From NCBI RefSeq assembly GCF_003429105.1, contig NZ_QVTD01000005.1, positions 186,001 through 250,000 on the forward strand: a stretch of 64,000 nt of DNA. The letters are read 5' to 3'. The translations under genes and the position numbers were made by a program. The notes below the pieces were generated by a model. It did no database searches, was not told the DNA's origin, and worked only from the letters and a program-made list of their open reading frames with translations. The first letter of the stretch is position 1. The number at the start of each line of letters is the position of its first letter. Shown one piece after another: positions 31,767-41,902 of the stretch. This stretch comes from Peribacillus glennii. GTDB taxonomy: Bacteria > Bacillota > Bacilli > Bacillales > DSM-1321.

Positions 31767-31876
31767 CCCATTTTTACAAAATCAGTTATAACTGAAGGAC
31801 GAAGACAAAGGCAATCAACATAATCCCAGGTGCCCATTTGTTGGTTCAGCAACAGACGTTTTCACTATTTCAATTA

Positions 31877-32047
31877 TTAGACTCCCATTTTTCTTCGGGT
31901 ATTACTCGGTTTCTTGGTCATTTGGCTCGTTAATTTCTTAGTATTCTTAACAAGGCCATTTCCTTGTTTATCCTGTGCCTGACCTTGCTTTTGTGCCAAT
32001 TTCTGTTTGACTGCATCAGCCAAGCTTATTTTCTTATTTTCCGCCAT
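31877..32047 (-). CDS. Small basic protein of unknown function, 56 residues
   Basis: ATG 32047 follows GGAGGGATGCGTA, a strong ribosome site. The product starts MAENKKISLADAVKQKLAQK, is rich in Lys, Gln and Asn, and ends KPSNTRRKMGV. It is hydrophilic, lacks membrane segments and cysteines, and has a terminator downstream. I do not recognise the family with confidence; small basic proteins of this kind are common in spore-forming Bacillaceae. It lies between the two tRNA-Arg 3' copies, so it may or may not belong to the core genome. Confidence 0.7.
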   Translation of the reverse strand: MAENKKISLADAVKQKLAQKQGQAQDKQGNGLVKNTKKLTSQMTKKPSNTRRKMGV

Positions 32048-32303
32048 TACGCATCCCTCCTTCGGGTGGAAAAAATAATAGTAATAATCTAATTAATTTT
32101 TAATTTAATCATACAGTTGGGCAGGGAAACGCGTCAAATCCATAAATGCTAATTTTGTTTGTTAAGGACCGTTTATGATTTTTACATGAACACATAAATC
32201 CCCTATATAAAAGATTCTTTTATTAGCGAAAAAATACACCGTTTCAGGCATTCATACTGATCACACTACGACATTAGAACACCAACATTATGAAGGCTGA
32301 CTT

Positions 32304-32447
32304 TCAATCACCCTTATCTGTTTTTTTAGTGCCTTTGCTTATGTAAGGTTTGGCACTTTTCGCTCTATTCGCACTAGCTTGCCAGCGATTCCAGCCCTTT
32401 TTGTCTGTCCCTCTGCCTGTTCCGCCTTTACTCTTAGCTTTACTTAT
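32304..32447 (-). CDS. Possible 47-residue basic protein with AUA start (or start-lost pseudogene)
   Basis: The frame SKAKSKGGTGRGTDKKGW...SKGTKKTDKGD ends at TGA 32304-32306 and has protein-like composition (Gly, Lys, Ser, two Trp). The only start candidate with a ribosome site (GGGGTG, spacing 5) is ATA at 32447-32445; an in-frame stop lies just upstream and there is no ATG, GTG or TTG. Either initiation is at AUA, or an ATG start mutated to ATA and the gene is decaying. Function unknown. Confidence 0.5.
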   Translation of the reverse strand: MSKAKSKGGTGRGTDKKGWNRWQASANRAKSAKPYISKGTKKTDKGD

Positions 32448-32660
32448 ACTAACACCCCGTCATTCTTGCTTTTGATTGAACTACATTGTAATAGGTTCAT
32501 TTTATCCATTTTGTTTCTTGATAAACGAATCAGATGAAATATTCAATGTAAATAGGTTATCCGAGTTCTGTATTATTTTGCAGGATATTTATTGCAAAGA
32601 TTAGAAAAAATTAATTATGAAATTTTATACGTAACCGGCAGAGAAAATAGAATGAAATGA

Positions 32661-32730
32661 AATAAGGGTTTTTCAAGTACTCGGACAAAACCAGGATATT
32701 CACCCCCGAAATACTTGAAAAACCCTTATT
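32661..32730. repeat. Long perfect inverted repeat next to tRNA-Arg
   Basis: AATAAGGGTTTTTCAAGTA (32661-32679) and its exact complement (32712-32730) form a 19-bp stem; TCGG/CCGA (32681-32684 and 32706-32709) extend it, leaving a loop of about 21 nt. It starts 14 nt past the tRNA 3' end. On the minus strand the hairpin is followed by U-rich sequence without a clean run, so it may be the tRNA terminator, a processing stem, or the remains of a mobile repeat. Confidence 0.65.
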
Positions 32731-32744
32731 CATCAATAATTTAG

Positions 32745-32816
32745 CGCCCTCGTCAGGATTCGAACCCGAATTTCAAGAACCGGAATCTTGCGTGCTATCC
32801 ATTGCACCACGAGGGC
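32745..32816 (-). tRNA. tRNA-Arg (anticodon CCG)
   Basis: A 72-nt tRNA. Acceptor stem GCCCTCG / CGAGGGC, D-arm region GTGCAATGGATAGCAC, anticodon stem CAAGA / TCTTG around the loop TTCCGGT (anticodon CCG, codon CGG), T-arm GGGTTCGAATCC, discriminator G at 32745. CCA is not encoded. A tRNA-Arg next to clpP also occurs in B. subtilis (trnQ). Its 3' end is duplicated at 31556-31579. Confidence 0.95.
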
Positions 32817-33105
32817 ATTTTATAAAAACGGAAGCGTCTCACTCATCCCCGACAAGTATAAGCCACACCTTGAGGGGCTAGATACTGTAGCTAGACAGTG
32901 AAGAATCGAAAAAACATTATCTCATATTAAATAATGATTTACCGTTTTATTAGCCAACGAATTATATTATATGATAAAATTCCTTGGTTGGCAAGTGGCT
33001 TTCATGTTTTATTTAAACTTATCTTGGGTATGATGGTTAAAGCCGATAATTTTTACCTGGTTGGAATATTGTCGAACAAATTATTGACCCTTCAGGGGTG
33101 TTTTG

Positions 33106-33136
33106 TTTGACCTAAATTGACCAAACAGTGTATCAT
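33106..33136 (+). promoter_or_regulatory. clpP promoter with CtsR operator
   Basis: TTTGACC-3-ATTGACC (33106-33122) is the complement of tandem CtsR heptads (GGTCAAT and GGTCAAA). TTGACC at 33107-33112 also serves as a -35 element, with an 18-bp spacer and -10 TATCAT at 33131-33136. A further half-site ATTGACC is at 33083-33089. This predicts heat-shock control of clpP by CtsR and a leader of about 210 nt. Confidence 0.8.
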
Positions 33137-33170
33137 AACTTACATAGAGGATTCCCAGTTAGAACAACTC

Positions 33171-33320
33171 GCCGATTGGCGAGCCTTGTAAAGGCGAAGA
33201 CAGAGGCGTAGTTAGGCCCGCAGGATGTGGGGCACACAGGCGTTGCCTGAAAGTGGTTTACTACCTGTGTTCTGATTATTGCAGGTAGGAAAGATTAATA
33301 CTTTCTTACCTGCCAAGGAA
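33171..33320 (+). repeat. Structured repeat element in the clpP leader (copy 1)
   Basis: Begins with GCCGATTGGC (33171-33180, within the hairpin TCGCC-GATT-GGCGA), continues with GGCGAAGACAGAGGCG (33193-33208), a stem ACACAGG/CCTGTGT and ends in a 13-bp hairpin GCAGGTAGGAAAG / CTTTCTTACCTGC (33281-33293 and 33301-33313; one G-U pair) followed by CAAGGAA. A shorter copy sharing both ends is at 53931-54009, and a fragment (GACGAAGACAAAGGC) lies near 31798. It sits between the promoter and the ribosome site of clpP. Confidence 0.65.
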
Positions 33321-33356
33321 AAACCTATCAATTCCCTTAATAAGGAGGAAGAAAGA

Positions 33357-33956
33357 ATGAACTTAATTCCTACAGTCATTGAACAAACAAACCGCGGAGA
33401 ACGTGCATACGATATTTATTCACGCCTTTTAAAAGACCGCATTATTATGCTTGGAAGCGGCATCGATGATAACGTGGCAAACTCCATTGTCGCACAGCTG
33501 TTATTCCTTGAAGCCGAAAATCCGGAAAAGGATATTACCATGTACATCAATTCGCCAGGCGGAAGCATTACAGCCGGAATGGCCATTTATGACACCATGC
33601 AGCACATTAAACCGAAAGTTTCGACCGTATGTATCGGTATGGCGGCATCAATGGGGGCTTTCCTTCTTGCCGCGGGTGAGAAAGGCAAACGTTTTGCCCT
33701 TCCGAACAGTGAAGTAATGATCCATCAGCCGTTAGGCGGAGCACAGGGGCAAGCTACAGAAATTGAAATCGCTGCCCGCCGCATTCTCTTCTTGCGCCAG
33801 AAATTAAATGAAATTCTTTCTGAGCGTACCGGCCAACCTCTTGAAGTCATCGAGCGCGATACAGAACGCGACAACTTCATGATTGCAGAAAAAGCAATGG
33901 AATATGGCTTGATCGACAAAGTCATCTCTCCTAACCATGGAGAGGACAAAAAATAA
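33357..33956 (+). CDS. clpP: ATP-dependent Clp protease proteolytic subunit ClpP
   Basis: A 199-residue serine peptidase that forms the tetradecameric chamber working with ClpC, ClpX or ClpE. The triad is complete: Ser98 ([11 protein letters not shown]), His123 (MIHQPLGG) and Asp172 (RDTERDNFM). ATG 33357 follows AAGGAGGAAG; the frame extends 26 codons upstream through the leader repeat, but that part is not family sequence. It has its own CtsR-type promoter and a terminator at 33980-34002. Confidence 0.98.
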   Translation: MNLIPTVIEQTNRGERAYDIYSRLLKDRIIMLGSGIDDNVANSIVAQLLFLEAENPEKDITMYINSPGGSITAGMAIYDTMQHIKPKVSTVCIGMAASMGAFLLAAGEKGKRFALPNSEVMIHQPLGGAQGQATEIEIAARRILFLRQKLNEILSERTGQPLEVIERDTERDNFMIAEKAMEYGLIDKVISPNHGEDKK

Positions 33957-33979
33957 TCATCAAATATTAATTGATAATG

Positions 33980-34002
33980 AAAACCCGCCATCGGCGGGTT
34001 TT
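33980..34002. terminator. Bidirectional terminator between clpP and crh
   Basis: Stem AAAACCCGCC / GGCGGGTTTT (33980-33989 and 33993-34002) with a 3-nt loop and T/A-rich flanks on both sides, shared by the convergent clpP and crh transcripts. Confidence 0.9.
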
Positions 34003-34008
34003 CTATTA

Positions 34009-34266
34009 TTATATCTCCTGTTCGATAAAGGCCTGCAGCGCTTCTATGGCTTCCTCTTCATCCCTGCCCTCTACACTTAGTGTAATGAAGGCACCTGAAC
34101 TTACAGCAAGGCTCATTAAACCCATGATGCTTTTAGCATTGACCTTTTTTCCATCCTTCTCAAGAAACACTTCTGAGCTGAACCGGTTGGCTTCCTGGAC
34201 AAAAAGTGCGGCCGGGCGGGCCTGTAATCCGCTCCTCAGCCGGACTTCCACTTTTTTTTCTACCAT
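34009..34266 (-). CDS. crh: HPr-like protein Crh
   Basis: An 85-residue HPr paralogue. The PTS phosphorylation histidine is replaced by Gln15 (RLRSGLQARPAA), while the regulatory serine Ser46 (KSIMGLMSL) is kept. These two features define Crh, which is phosphorylated by HprK (gene at 52953) and acts as a CcpA co-effector in carbon catabolite repression. It is the last gene of the yvcI-rapZ-yvcK-whiA-crh group, 20 nt after whiA. Confidence 0.96.
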   Translation of the reverse strand: MVEKKVEVRLRSGLQARPAALFVQEANRFSSEVFLEKDGKKVNAKSIMGLMSLAVSSGAFITLSVEGRDEEEAIEALQAFIEQEI

Positions 34267-34286
34267 TCTTTATTTCCCCTCCCATC

Positions 34287-35243
34287 CTATACTTTTAGCG
34301 GGAAAGCAGACTCACTGGCTCTTAGCTTCTCCGCAATTTCATCAATTTTCCTAAGGCGGTGGTTGATGCCGGACTTGCTGATATGCCCCCCTGATACCAT
34401 TTCTCCAAGTTCTTTCAATGTCACATCCTGGAATGCTACCCTCAACTCTGCAATTTCCCGAAGTTTATCAGGCAATATGCCAAGGCCGGCTGTTTCCTCT
34501 ATAAATCTGATATTTTCTACCTGCCTAAGGGAAGCTCCGATTGTTTTGTTCAGATTGGCCGTTTCACAATTGACCAGGCGGTTCACTGAGTTGCGCATAT
34601 CGCGGACGATACGGACATCCTCGAATCGCAGCAAGGCATTATGCGCCCCGACTATACTTAAGAATTCAGCGATCTTTTCCGCTTCCTTCAGATATGTAAT
34701 ATAGCCTTTCTTGCGTTCGAGTGTCTTTGCTTTCAATCCGAATTGATTCATCAATTCGCAGAGTGCGTCATTATGCTCTTTATACAATGAAAATACTTCC
34801 AGATGGTATGACGAGGTTTCCGGATTATTGACAGATCCTCCCGCAAGGAAAGCACCTCTTAAGTAAGCCCGCTTGCAGCACTTCTTGGCGACAAGGGCTT
34901 TGGAAATGCTATGCTGGATGGTGAATCCATCTCCCAATATTTTTAAATCTGCAAGAATCTGCTGGCCGCCTGAAGACATTCTTACGATGTATACATTATT
35001 TTTTTTCAGCTTCATTTTTTTACGGACAAGCAGTTCTACCTGGACCTCATAGCTTTTCTTTAACAAGGTATATATTCTTCTTGCGATTGCAGCATTTTCC
35101 GTTTGTATATCGACAATGAGTTTTCGATTGGAAAACGAGAGTGAACCGTTCATTCGAATAAGGGCACATAATTCCGCTTTGCCGCAGCATTCTTTTTCTT
35201 CAAGCGTTGTTAGTTCTTTTTTTGTTTCCGAAGCAAAAGACAT
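34287..35243 (-). CDS. whiA: WhiA sporulation/cell-division regulator
   Basis: A 318-residue protein with an N-terminal LAGLIDADG-like domain ([18 protein letters not shown], about 130-147) and a C-terminal helix-turn-helix (ALGEMVS-like segment [24 protein letters not shown]). WhiA binds DNA and affects division and chromosome segregation in Bacillus. It lies 56 nt downstream of yvcK and 20 nt upstream of crh. Confidence 0.96.
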   Translation of the reverse strand: MSFASETKKELTTLEEKECCGKAELCALIRMNGSLSFSNRKLIVDIQTENAAIARRIYTLLKKSYEVQVELLVRKKMKLKKNNVYIVRMSSGGQQILADLKILGDGFTIQHSISKALVAKKCCKRAYLRGAFLAGGSVNNPETSSYHLEVFSLYKEHNDALCELMNQFGLKAKTLERKKGYITYLKEAEKIAEFLSIVGAHNALLRFEDVRIVRDMRNSVNRLVNCETANLNKTIGASLRQVENIRFIEETAGLGILPDKLREIAELRVAFQDVTLKELGEMVSGGHISKSGINHRLRKIDEIAEKLRASESAFPLKV

Positions 35244-35299
35244 AGGTCCCCACCTCCAATTCAGAAAAGATCATTTCTCCGCCAGCATCTGTCTATAGT

Positions 35300-36286
35300 T
35301 TACGGATGGTGATGGCTGTTGGTTTCATTTAATAGCAACTTGTATAGGATATCTGCAACTTTCTTTGTATCGTGCCGGATTACATTATTATCAAAGTTAT
35401 AGATTTCACCTTCTATGATATCCAGGCCTAGTGCCTTTAAGCTTTCCAAATCGAACTTTACCGGCTTTGCATATTCTTCTTTATAACGGTCTAGCACGGC
35501 ATCCGGAATCGCTTTATTGTTTACTAGTATGCTCGACATGAAGGAGCAGCTCATGTGGTTGTAAATGGCCTTGACATGGTCGCTGGCGGTGTAGTCCAAC
35601 GTTTCTCCCGCCTGGGTCATTAAGTTGCATATATATACTTTCTTGGCCTTTGATCGGCATATCTCTTCACCAAGACTCGGAACAAGCAAGTTTGGAAGGA
35701 TGCTTGTGTACAGGCTTCCTGGGCCAAGCACGATTAAGTCGGCCTGCTTGATTTCCTGTATCGTTTCCCTTAGCGGCATGATATCAGCGGGGGAAAGGAA
35801 CACTCGTCTTATCTTCTTGCCGGAGTAGGGAATCTTAGACTCGCCCGTGACAATGCTGCCATCTTCCATTTCTGCATGAAGGATGACGCTTTGGTTCGCA
35901 GACGGCAATACCTTCCCCCTTACATTCAATACTTTGCTCATCTCCTGGATGGCGTGGACAAAGTCACCTGTTATGGAAGTCATTGCAGCAATGATCAAAT
36001 TGCCAAGGGAATGTCCGGTCAACTCGTTAGAGCTTGCAAAACGGTGCTGGAACATTCGTTCAATGAGCGGCTCTACGTCGGATAAAGCCGCCAGAACGTT
36101 GCGGATATCCCCCGGTGCTGGTATGTCCAGTTCATTCCTCAGCCTGCCTGAGCTGCCTCCATCATCCGCTACAGTGACAATGGCTGTGATATCGACCGGA
36201 TAGTTTTTTAAACCCCTCAGCAAAACCGGGAGGCCGGTACCGCCTCCAATGATGACGACTCTCGGTTGCTTAGTTATTGTGGGCAT
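35300..36286 (-). CDS. yvcK: Gluconeogenesis/UDP-sugar-linked factor YvcK (GlmR)
   Basis: A 328-residue CofD-like protein (YvcK family). Starts with [20 protein letters not shown] and carries [23 protein letters not shown] and [17 protein letters not shown], the nucleotide-sugar-binding signature segments. In B. subtilis it is needed for growth on gluconeogenic carbon and influences peptidoglycan precursor synthesis (GlmR). The start overlaps the end of rapZ by 17 nt. Confidence 0.95.
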   Translation of the reverse strand: MPTITKQPRVVIIGGGTGLPVLLRGLKNYPVDITAIVTVADDGGSSGRLRNELDIPAPGDIRNVLAALSDVEPLIERMFQHRFASSNELTGHSLGNLIIAAMTSITGDFVHAIQEMSKVLNVRGKVLPSANQSVILHAEMEDGSIVTGESKIPYSGKKIRRVFLSPADIMPLRETIQEIKQADLIVLGPGSLYTSILPNLLVPSLGEEICRSKAKKVYICNLMTQAGETLDYTASDHVKAIYNHMSCSFMSSILVNNKAIPDAVLDRYKEEYAKPVKFDLESLKALGLDIIEGEIYNFDNNVIRHDTKKVADILYKLLLNETNSHHHP

Positions 36287-37172
36287 CTACTTTTTTCCTC
36301 TTCTCTATATCACGATGTGAAACATGTGTAACATAATCTTTTTTGAAATAATTGGAAATATATTCAGCCAGCGCTACCGATCTGTGCTGGCCTCCTGTAC
36401 AGCCAATTGCAATGACCAGCTGGGCTTTTCCCTCCCGTTTATAATGCGGCAGCATGAAGCTTAGCAAGTCGATTACCTTTTCCAGGAATTTATTCGTTTC
36501 ATTCCACTTCAACACATAACCTGATACTTCTTCATCAAGGCCGGTTTTTGGCCGCATGTGTTCAATATAATGCGGGTTTGGGAGAAAACGGACATCAAAG
36601 ACGAGGTCTGCATCGATTGGGAGTCCATGCTTAAACCCAAAAGACATTACATTGACCGTAAAAATCGCTTTTTTATCATTAGAAAATTCCGTTAGAATCT
36701 TTTCCCTCAATTCACGCGGCTTTAACTCCGATGTATTGTATATAGTCTGCGCCCTTCCTTTCAATTCCTCAAGAAGGCTTCTCTCCTGGAGGATTCCCTC
36801 CATGGGCCGGCCGGATGGGGCGAGCGGATGAGTCCTTCTCGTTTCCTTATACCTTCGGACAAGCGCAGAATCATCGGCATCAAGAAAAAGAATCTGCGGG
36901 GTCAGCCAGGATGTCTCCGCCAAATCATCGAGTGCCTTAAATAAATGGTCAAAAAATTCCCGTCCCCTTAAGTCCATTACAAGAGCGACTTTATTCATTT
37001 TATTGCCGGATTCCTTCATTAATTCAAGAAATTTTGGCAGCAAGGTGGGCGGTAAATTATCGACACAGAAAAAGCCTAAATCTTCAAAGCTTTGGATGGC
37101 GACCGTTTTCCCTGCACCGGACATGCCTGTAATAACCACTAATTGTATTTCGCTTACCGAACCAGTACTCAT
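36270..37172 (-). CDS. rapZ: RNase adapter/nucleotide-binding protein RapZ (YvcJ)
   Basis: A 300-residue P-loop protein. Walker A GMSGAGKT near residue 15, [12 protein letters not shown], and the C-terminal [17 protein letters not shown]. Hydrolyses GTP in the B. subtilis homologue YvcJ. ATG 37172 has a GGGGGG ribosome site and gives the family start; the frame runs 13 codons further upstream. It overlaps yvcK. Confidence 0.95.
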   Translation of the reverse strand: MSTGSVSEIQLVVITGMSGAGKTVAIQSFEDLGFFCVDNLPPTLLPKFLELMKESGNKMNKVALVMDLRGREFFDHLFKALDDLAETSWLTPQILFLDADDSALVRRYKETRRTHPLAPSGRPMEGILQERSLLEELKGRAQTIYNTSELKPRELREKILTEFSNDKKAIFTVNVMSFGFKHGLPIDADLVFDVRFLPNPHYIEHMRPKTGLDEEVSGYVLKWNETNKFLEKVIDLLSFMLPHYKREGKAQLVIAIGCTGGQHRSVALAEYISNYFKKDYVTHVSHRDIEKRKKVDAHNN

Positions 37173-37250
37173 ATCCGTCCCCCCAGTAGAAAAGCATAAA
37201 TCCTCAGGCACTGCACGTTAACCCGGATAGCTCCCCATTTTCATTTCATA

Positions 37251-37709
37251 TCAGCCTGGATCAAGCCTGTATGAAATCAGTTCAAAATCCGGTGTATATG
37301 TAAACGTACCGTAAATAATGCCGTTTCCGCGGATCATATAGTCCAAAATATGATGGTCGCCGGAGGCCATCGGCAGCTTTTGAATCTCTTGAACATCGTG
37401 CCAGCGAAGCTCTCCCTCTTCACTTTCATCAACATTTACGCCGTCGGATTCTGTCGATAGGAAAGTGAACATCATCCACTCGGAAATGACTTTATCCCCG
37501 TCTTTCATAATAAATGTAAAGATTCCCTTTATGGCAGGGTTTTTTAAATAAAGTCCTGTTTCTTCCCTGTATTCCCGGATGCAGGCATCCCTGACCGATT
37601 CCCCCGGCTCCATCTTCCCGCCGGGCGCTACCCACCAACCGCGGCGCGGTTTTTTCAAGAGCAGGACCTGGCCATCTTTTATTAACACGCAGTTTGTAAC
37701 ACGCTGCAC
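37251..37709 (-). CDS. yvcI: Nudix hydrolase YvcI
   Basis: A 152-residue Nudix (8-oxo-dGTPase-like) hydrolase. The Nudix box GGKMEPGESVRDACIREYREETGL (G-x5-E-x7-REUxEExGU) spans about residues 30-53. It starts at GTG 37709, which follows GAGGTGA. It is the first gene of the yvcI-rapZ-yvcK-whiA-crh group. The substrate is not established from sequence. Confidence 0.92.
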   Translation of the reverse strand: MQRVTNCVLIKDGQVLLLKKPRRGWWVAPGGKMEPGESVRDACIREYREETGLYLKNPAIKGIFTFIMKDGDKVISEWMMFTFLSTESDGVNVDESEEGELRWHDVQEIQKLPMASGDHHILDYMIRGNGIIYGTFTYTPDFELISYRLDPG

Positions 37710-38206
37710 TCTATTTCACCTCGGGCCGCCCGGGTCTGCACAAAAATTTCATAAACCCCTTTAACTCGGTTGCATACCAGGCAAATCTGCTATCGTCACT
37801 TCATGTATTATTACCTAAAAATAGAAATGGTTTAAAAATAAAAGAAAAAGATGAATTCTTATTATTATACTATTTTTGCAAACTGCCCACAATGAACAAT
37901 GGCTGACAATTTGTTCACCCCAACAGTTTGTTGCACAAAAAAGGGCACGGAACAAATGTCCGTGCCAGCAAGGTCTATATTTTTAAAAGGGGGTCAATTT
38001 CTATCTATACTATACCCAACGTACATTTCACATATGTTACAGCATAATTAAAAGGCAGTTACGATTTGTAAAATATATGAAATTGTCCCCGTGCAATAAG
38101 AACCATGGCATGTAACATGGGGTTTTTCAAGCTAAGCTGGTTTCTCTCATCGAGAGTTGGCCTCAGCTGTTCCGCTCCCTCTTTGATAACTTGATAAGGC
38201 ATTGTA
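37710..38206. other. Intergenic region between trxB and yvcI
   Basis: About 500 bases without a recognised gene. It holds the trxB terminator (37938-37966) and otherwise AT-rich sequence with no convincing frame. Confidence 0.5.
37938..37966 (-). terminator. Terminator downstream of trxB
   Basis: Stem GGCACGGA / TCCGTGCC (37944-37951 and 37959-37966), 7-nt loop, followed on the minus strand by CTTTTTTGTG. It lies 240 nt past the trxB stop. Confidence 0.8.
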
Positions 38207-39211
<1,005 letters not shown>

Positions 39212-39275
39212 CTATTGTTTAGTATTTCCTACCTACTATCCTATATAACAAATATATATCAGTCCAAACATTTGC

Positions 39276-40778
39276 TCACTGTAAAAGGGCATTCACCATT
39301 TTTACATATTTAGACAGGGAAGAGACTGAAATGATATGCTTTTTGGCGATTTCCTGCTGGCTCTTTTTTTCGTTGCGGAGACGATGCCATACATATTCGA
39401 GCGCTGCTGCCCATGCAGTCGGGTTATTCAGTTTCTCGTACGTTCTTTCCGCCTCGATAAATATAGAAAACCATGTTAAATATAAACCCGCCTCAGTTAG
39501 CTGGATTGGGCGATAATGATGATACAGCAGTTCTGCAACCCGGTCGGCAAAATCGATGGCAGGCAGTATTTCCTCGTTGGAAACATCCAGAACGGCTTGT
39601 GCATAGTTCTCTTCAAGAGGCGTAAACAGCGAATTCTTTTGAAATGAAGGATGGTTAATTACACTATCCTTTTGACTGGAATGTTTGGTCAAAAATATCG
39701 CAAACATCCTTTCTTCGATAAATTCGCTGTCCAGCCTTTTTAAAATCGATGGCAGATCCTGTTCAAAGTCGTTTTCCGCAGGATTTATTTCTCTCCATGG
39801 CTCCAAACCTTTTTTGTCAGGGTTCAGCTGCAGCATTTTTTTCCATGCCTTTTGCGCCGTTGCTTCGTGCCCCAGATGAAAAGCTGAAAGAGCGAGCCAA
39901 TAATAGAAGGTACCGTCTCCTTCATAGCCGTTTTTTTGAAGCTGCTTCAACCATTTGTATGCGAGGGCGTACTTTCCGGTTAATGCAAAGGTTGCTCCCA
40001 GCTTAAAGCGGTGCTCCATCAAAATCGGCCTGACCTTATCAAGCGCATTTACTAATTCTTGCACCTTATCTCTGTTTTGCTGATAATGATGGAATACGAC
40101 AAGATTGCAAAGGGCATGGAGGTTGCCAGGGCTCTTTGCCAGGACATCATCCAGTGTGCTGAAAGCATTTTCCGTCTCGCCCAAGTAAAAGTAAGCAAGT
40201 GCCAGGTTGTTGTAAGCGGACCAGAACTCCGGGTGCTGCCCAATTGTTTCCTGTAGCACATCAATTGCTTTTTGAAAACTTCCTTCTTCGAGGTATTCAC
40301 GTGCTATTTCCTGCTTGTGAATCAATCCATCCTGCTGCTCAAGGCTTTCTTCCGTTTCCTCCGCCTCAAAAGTGATCAAATCAAGCAAGTCTTCCGCATC
40401 ATCGTGGAACTCCCCGTCTTCTTCTTTATCAAGGTACGCATTCGCATGGCGATAGGCTTCCTTAAACATACCTAAATGAGCATAATTGTTAGCCAGGAAA
40501 TAATGGCACTCCGTCATATAGGGATCCAATACATTCAATATGTTTTCAAGCAAAAGGTTGGAATAGTTGTATTCCCCGATTTCCGTGCAGGTGATAGCCA
40601 GTTGGCACGCGATCATCGGCTCTGCAGGTTCGAGCTCAAGCGCCCGTTCAAAAAATTTTTTAGCTTTATATAAATCACGTCTGTGATATGCTTTTAGACC
40701 CTTGGTGAAATAGTATTCTCCTGTCGGGTGAAAGGTCAGAATTTTGGCCTGCTGGCCTGCTTGAGAGTCTTTTCCCAT
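39276..40778 (-). CDS. yvcD: Tetratricopeptide-repeat protein (YvcD-like)
   Basis: A 500-residue cytoplasmic protein built of TPR units (for example FTKGLKAYHRRDLYKAKKFFERALELEP near residue 25, EYLEEGSFQKAIDVLQETIGQHPEFWSAYNNLALAYFYLGE near the middle). The C-terminus carries a helix-turn-helix-like segment SQQEIAKKHIISVSSLSKYVK. ATG 40778 has GGAGG five bases upstream. It lies between trxB and the his operon, like yvcD in B. subtilis. Function unknown; TPRs suggest protein binding. Confidence 0.88.
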   Translation of the reverse strand: MGKDSQAGQQAKILTFHPTGEYYFTKGLKAYHRRDLYKAKKFFERALELEPAEPMIACQLAITCTEIGEYNYSNLLLENILNVLDPYMTECHYFLANNYAHLGMFKEAYRHANAYLDKEEDGEFHDDAEDLLDLITFEAEETEESLEQQDGLIHKQEIAREYLEEGSFQKAIDVLQETIGQHPEFWSAYNNLALAYFYLGETENAFSTLDDVLAKSPGNLHALCNLVVFHHYQQNRDKVQELVNALDKVRPILMEHRFKLGATFALTGKYALAYKWLKQLQKNGYEGDGTFYYWLALSAFHLGHEATAQKAWKKMLQLNPDKKGLEPWREINPAENDFEQDLPSILKRLDSEFIEERMFAIFLTKHSSQKDSVINHPSFQKNSLFTPLEENYAQAVLDVSNEEILPAIDFADRVAELLYHHYRPIQLTEAGLYLTWFSIFIEAERTYEKLNNPTAWAAALEYVWHRLRNEKKSQQEIAKKHIISVSSLSKYVKMVNALLQ

Positions 40779-41073
40779 GAAATCCTCCATCTTCAAGTTG
40801 TTTAACTATAGTAGTATACCATAGCAACATGGGTTTTGAGTAACTTTTCCCTGACCGGAAGATTGCGTGTACCAAAGGATTTTCTTACAGCATAAACAGC
40901 AAGAAACAATTAAGCTTATCTCAGGCCTTTTTTTAGAACGGGACTATTTATCTATATCCTCACCCGCTATGATTAAAGCAACGGAAATCAGGTTATTTAA
41001 TTAAGAAATGCCTGTTGGTACACCGACAAGAACGGAACAGGCTCCAAATCTTATATATAAAGAAGGATTTGCC

Positions 41074-41727
41074 ATGTCAGAGAACAAGTTGAGTAGAAAA
41101 AGAGATTTATTAGGTTTGCTCGCCTTCCCCGTGCTGGGGTTGATCTATGGCTGGTTAAACAACAATCATCAAGGCGCGGTGGCTTTATCTACAGAGTTTG
41201 ATAACTCTATCCCGTTCCTTTCCATTTTCATCATTCCGTATATCACCTGGTATGCCTATATCGTTTGCTATCTAATTTATTTTTGGCGGAAGAGTGTTTC
41301 TGTCTACTGGAAGACCATTATTGCGATCACTCTTGGTGAAGTTATCTGCTTCTTCATTTACTATTTCTTTCAAACCACGGTTCCGCGGCCCCGGCTTTCA
41401 GGTGATGGCCTGCTTATCCAGCTAGTTTCGCTAATCTACAGCAACGATGAACCATACAATTGCTTTCCGAGCATTCATGTCCTTACCACGAGTGCTGTTA
41501 TGCTGTCCTTCCTTAAATTGAAAGGCGAAAGTACTGTGCAGCAGTATATTTGCTTGTTTATAGGTTCGCTGATCATCCTGTCCACCATTTTTGTAAAGCA
41601 GCATATAGTGTATGATGTACTCGGTTCAATTGCTCTTTCAATAAGCTTAAACACCCTTTTATATGGCTCAAAACAGAGAATGCCGAAAGTGGGACGAAAG
41701 AAACAGGAAGAATACCAGACTAACTAG
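41074..41727 (+). CDS. PAP2-family phosphatase
   Basis: A 217-residue integral membrane protein with about six hydrophobic segments. It carries PRPRLSGD, NCFPSIHVLTTSAVM (PSGH-like motif with catalytic His) and VKQHIVYDVLGS (second His and Asp), the three elements of the phosphatidic-acid phosphatase type 2 superfamily. Candidate substrates are lipid phosphates such as undecaprenyl pyrophosphate. ATG 41074 follows AAGGAT; the frame extends upstream without a ribosome site. It is divergent from the TPR gene and convergent with the his operon. Confidence 0.85.
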   Translation: MSENKLSRKRDLLGLLAFPVLGLIYGWLNNNHQGAVALSTEFDNSIPFLSIFIIPYITWYAYIVCYLIYFWRKSVSVYWKTIIAITLGEVICFFIYYFFQTTVPRPRLSGDGLLIQLVSLIYSNDEPYNCFPSIHVLTTSAVMLSFLKLKGESTVQQYICLFIGSLIILSTIFVKQHIVYDVLGSIALSISLNTLLYGSKQRMPKVGRKKQEEYQTN

Positions 41728-41862
41728 ACAGAACGATGGCTATAGGTGTCCGGTAATTTGTCTGATTCAATAGTGAATTGGCCCGCTTTGCGATTTATCT
41801 GTCCATTTTGGCCATTTGTGTTTTGGTGGCTGCTATTACACTCTTTTTGCTTGTTAGTTTAT

Positions 41863-41896
41863 TTGCAAAAAAAATAGGAGGGGGCAAAAAACCCCT
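41863..41896 (-). terminator. Terminator of the histidine operon
   Basis: On the minus strand GGGG-TTTTTTG-CCCC (41895-41881) is followed by TCCTATTTTTTTTG. The stem is short but the T run is strong, and it lies directly behind hisI. Confidence 0.6.
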
Positions 41897-41902
41897 TCCC
41901 AC

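Noticed and set aside
33279-33356. N-terminal extension of clpP through the leader repeat
   Set aside because: The extra 26 codons are repeat sequence, unlike ClpP; AAGGAGGAAG before ATG 33357 decides the start.
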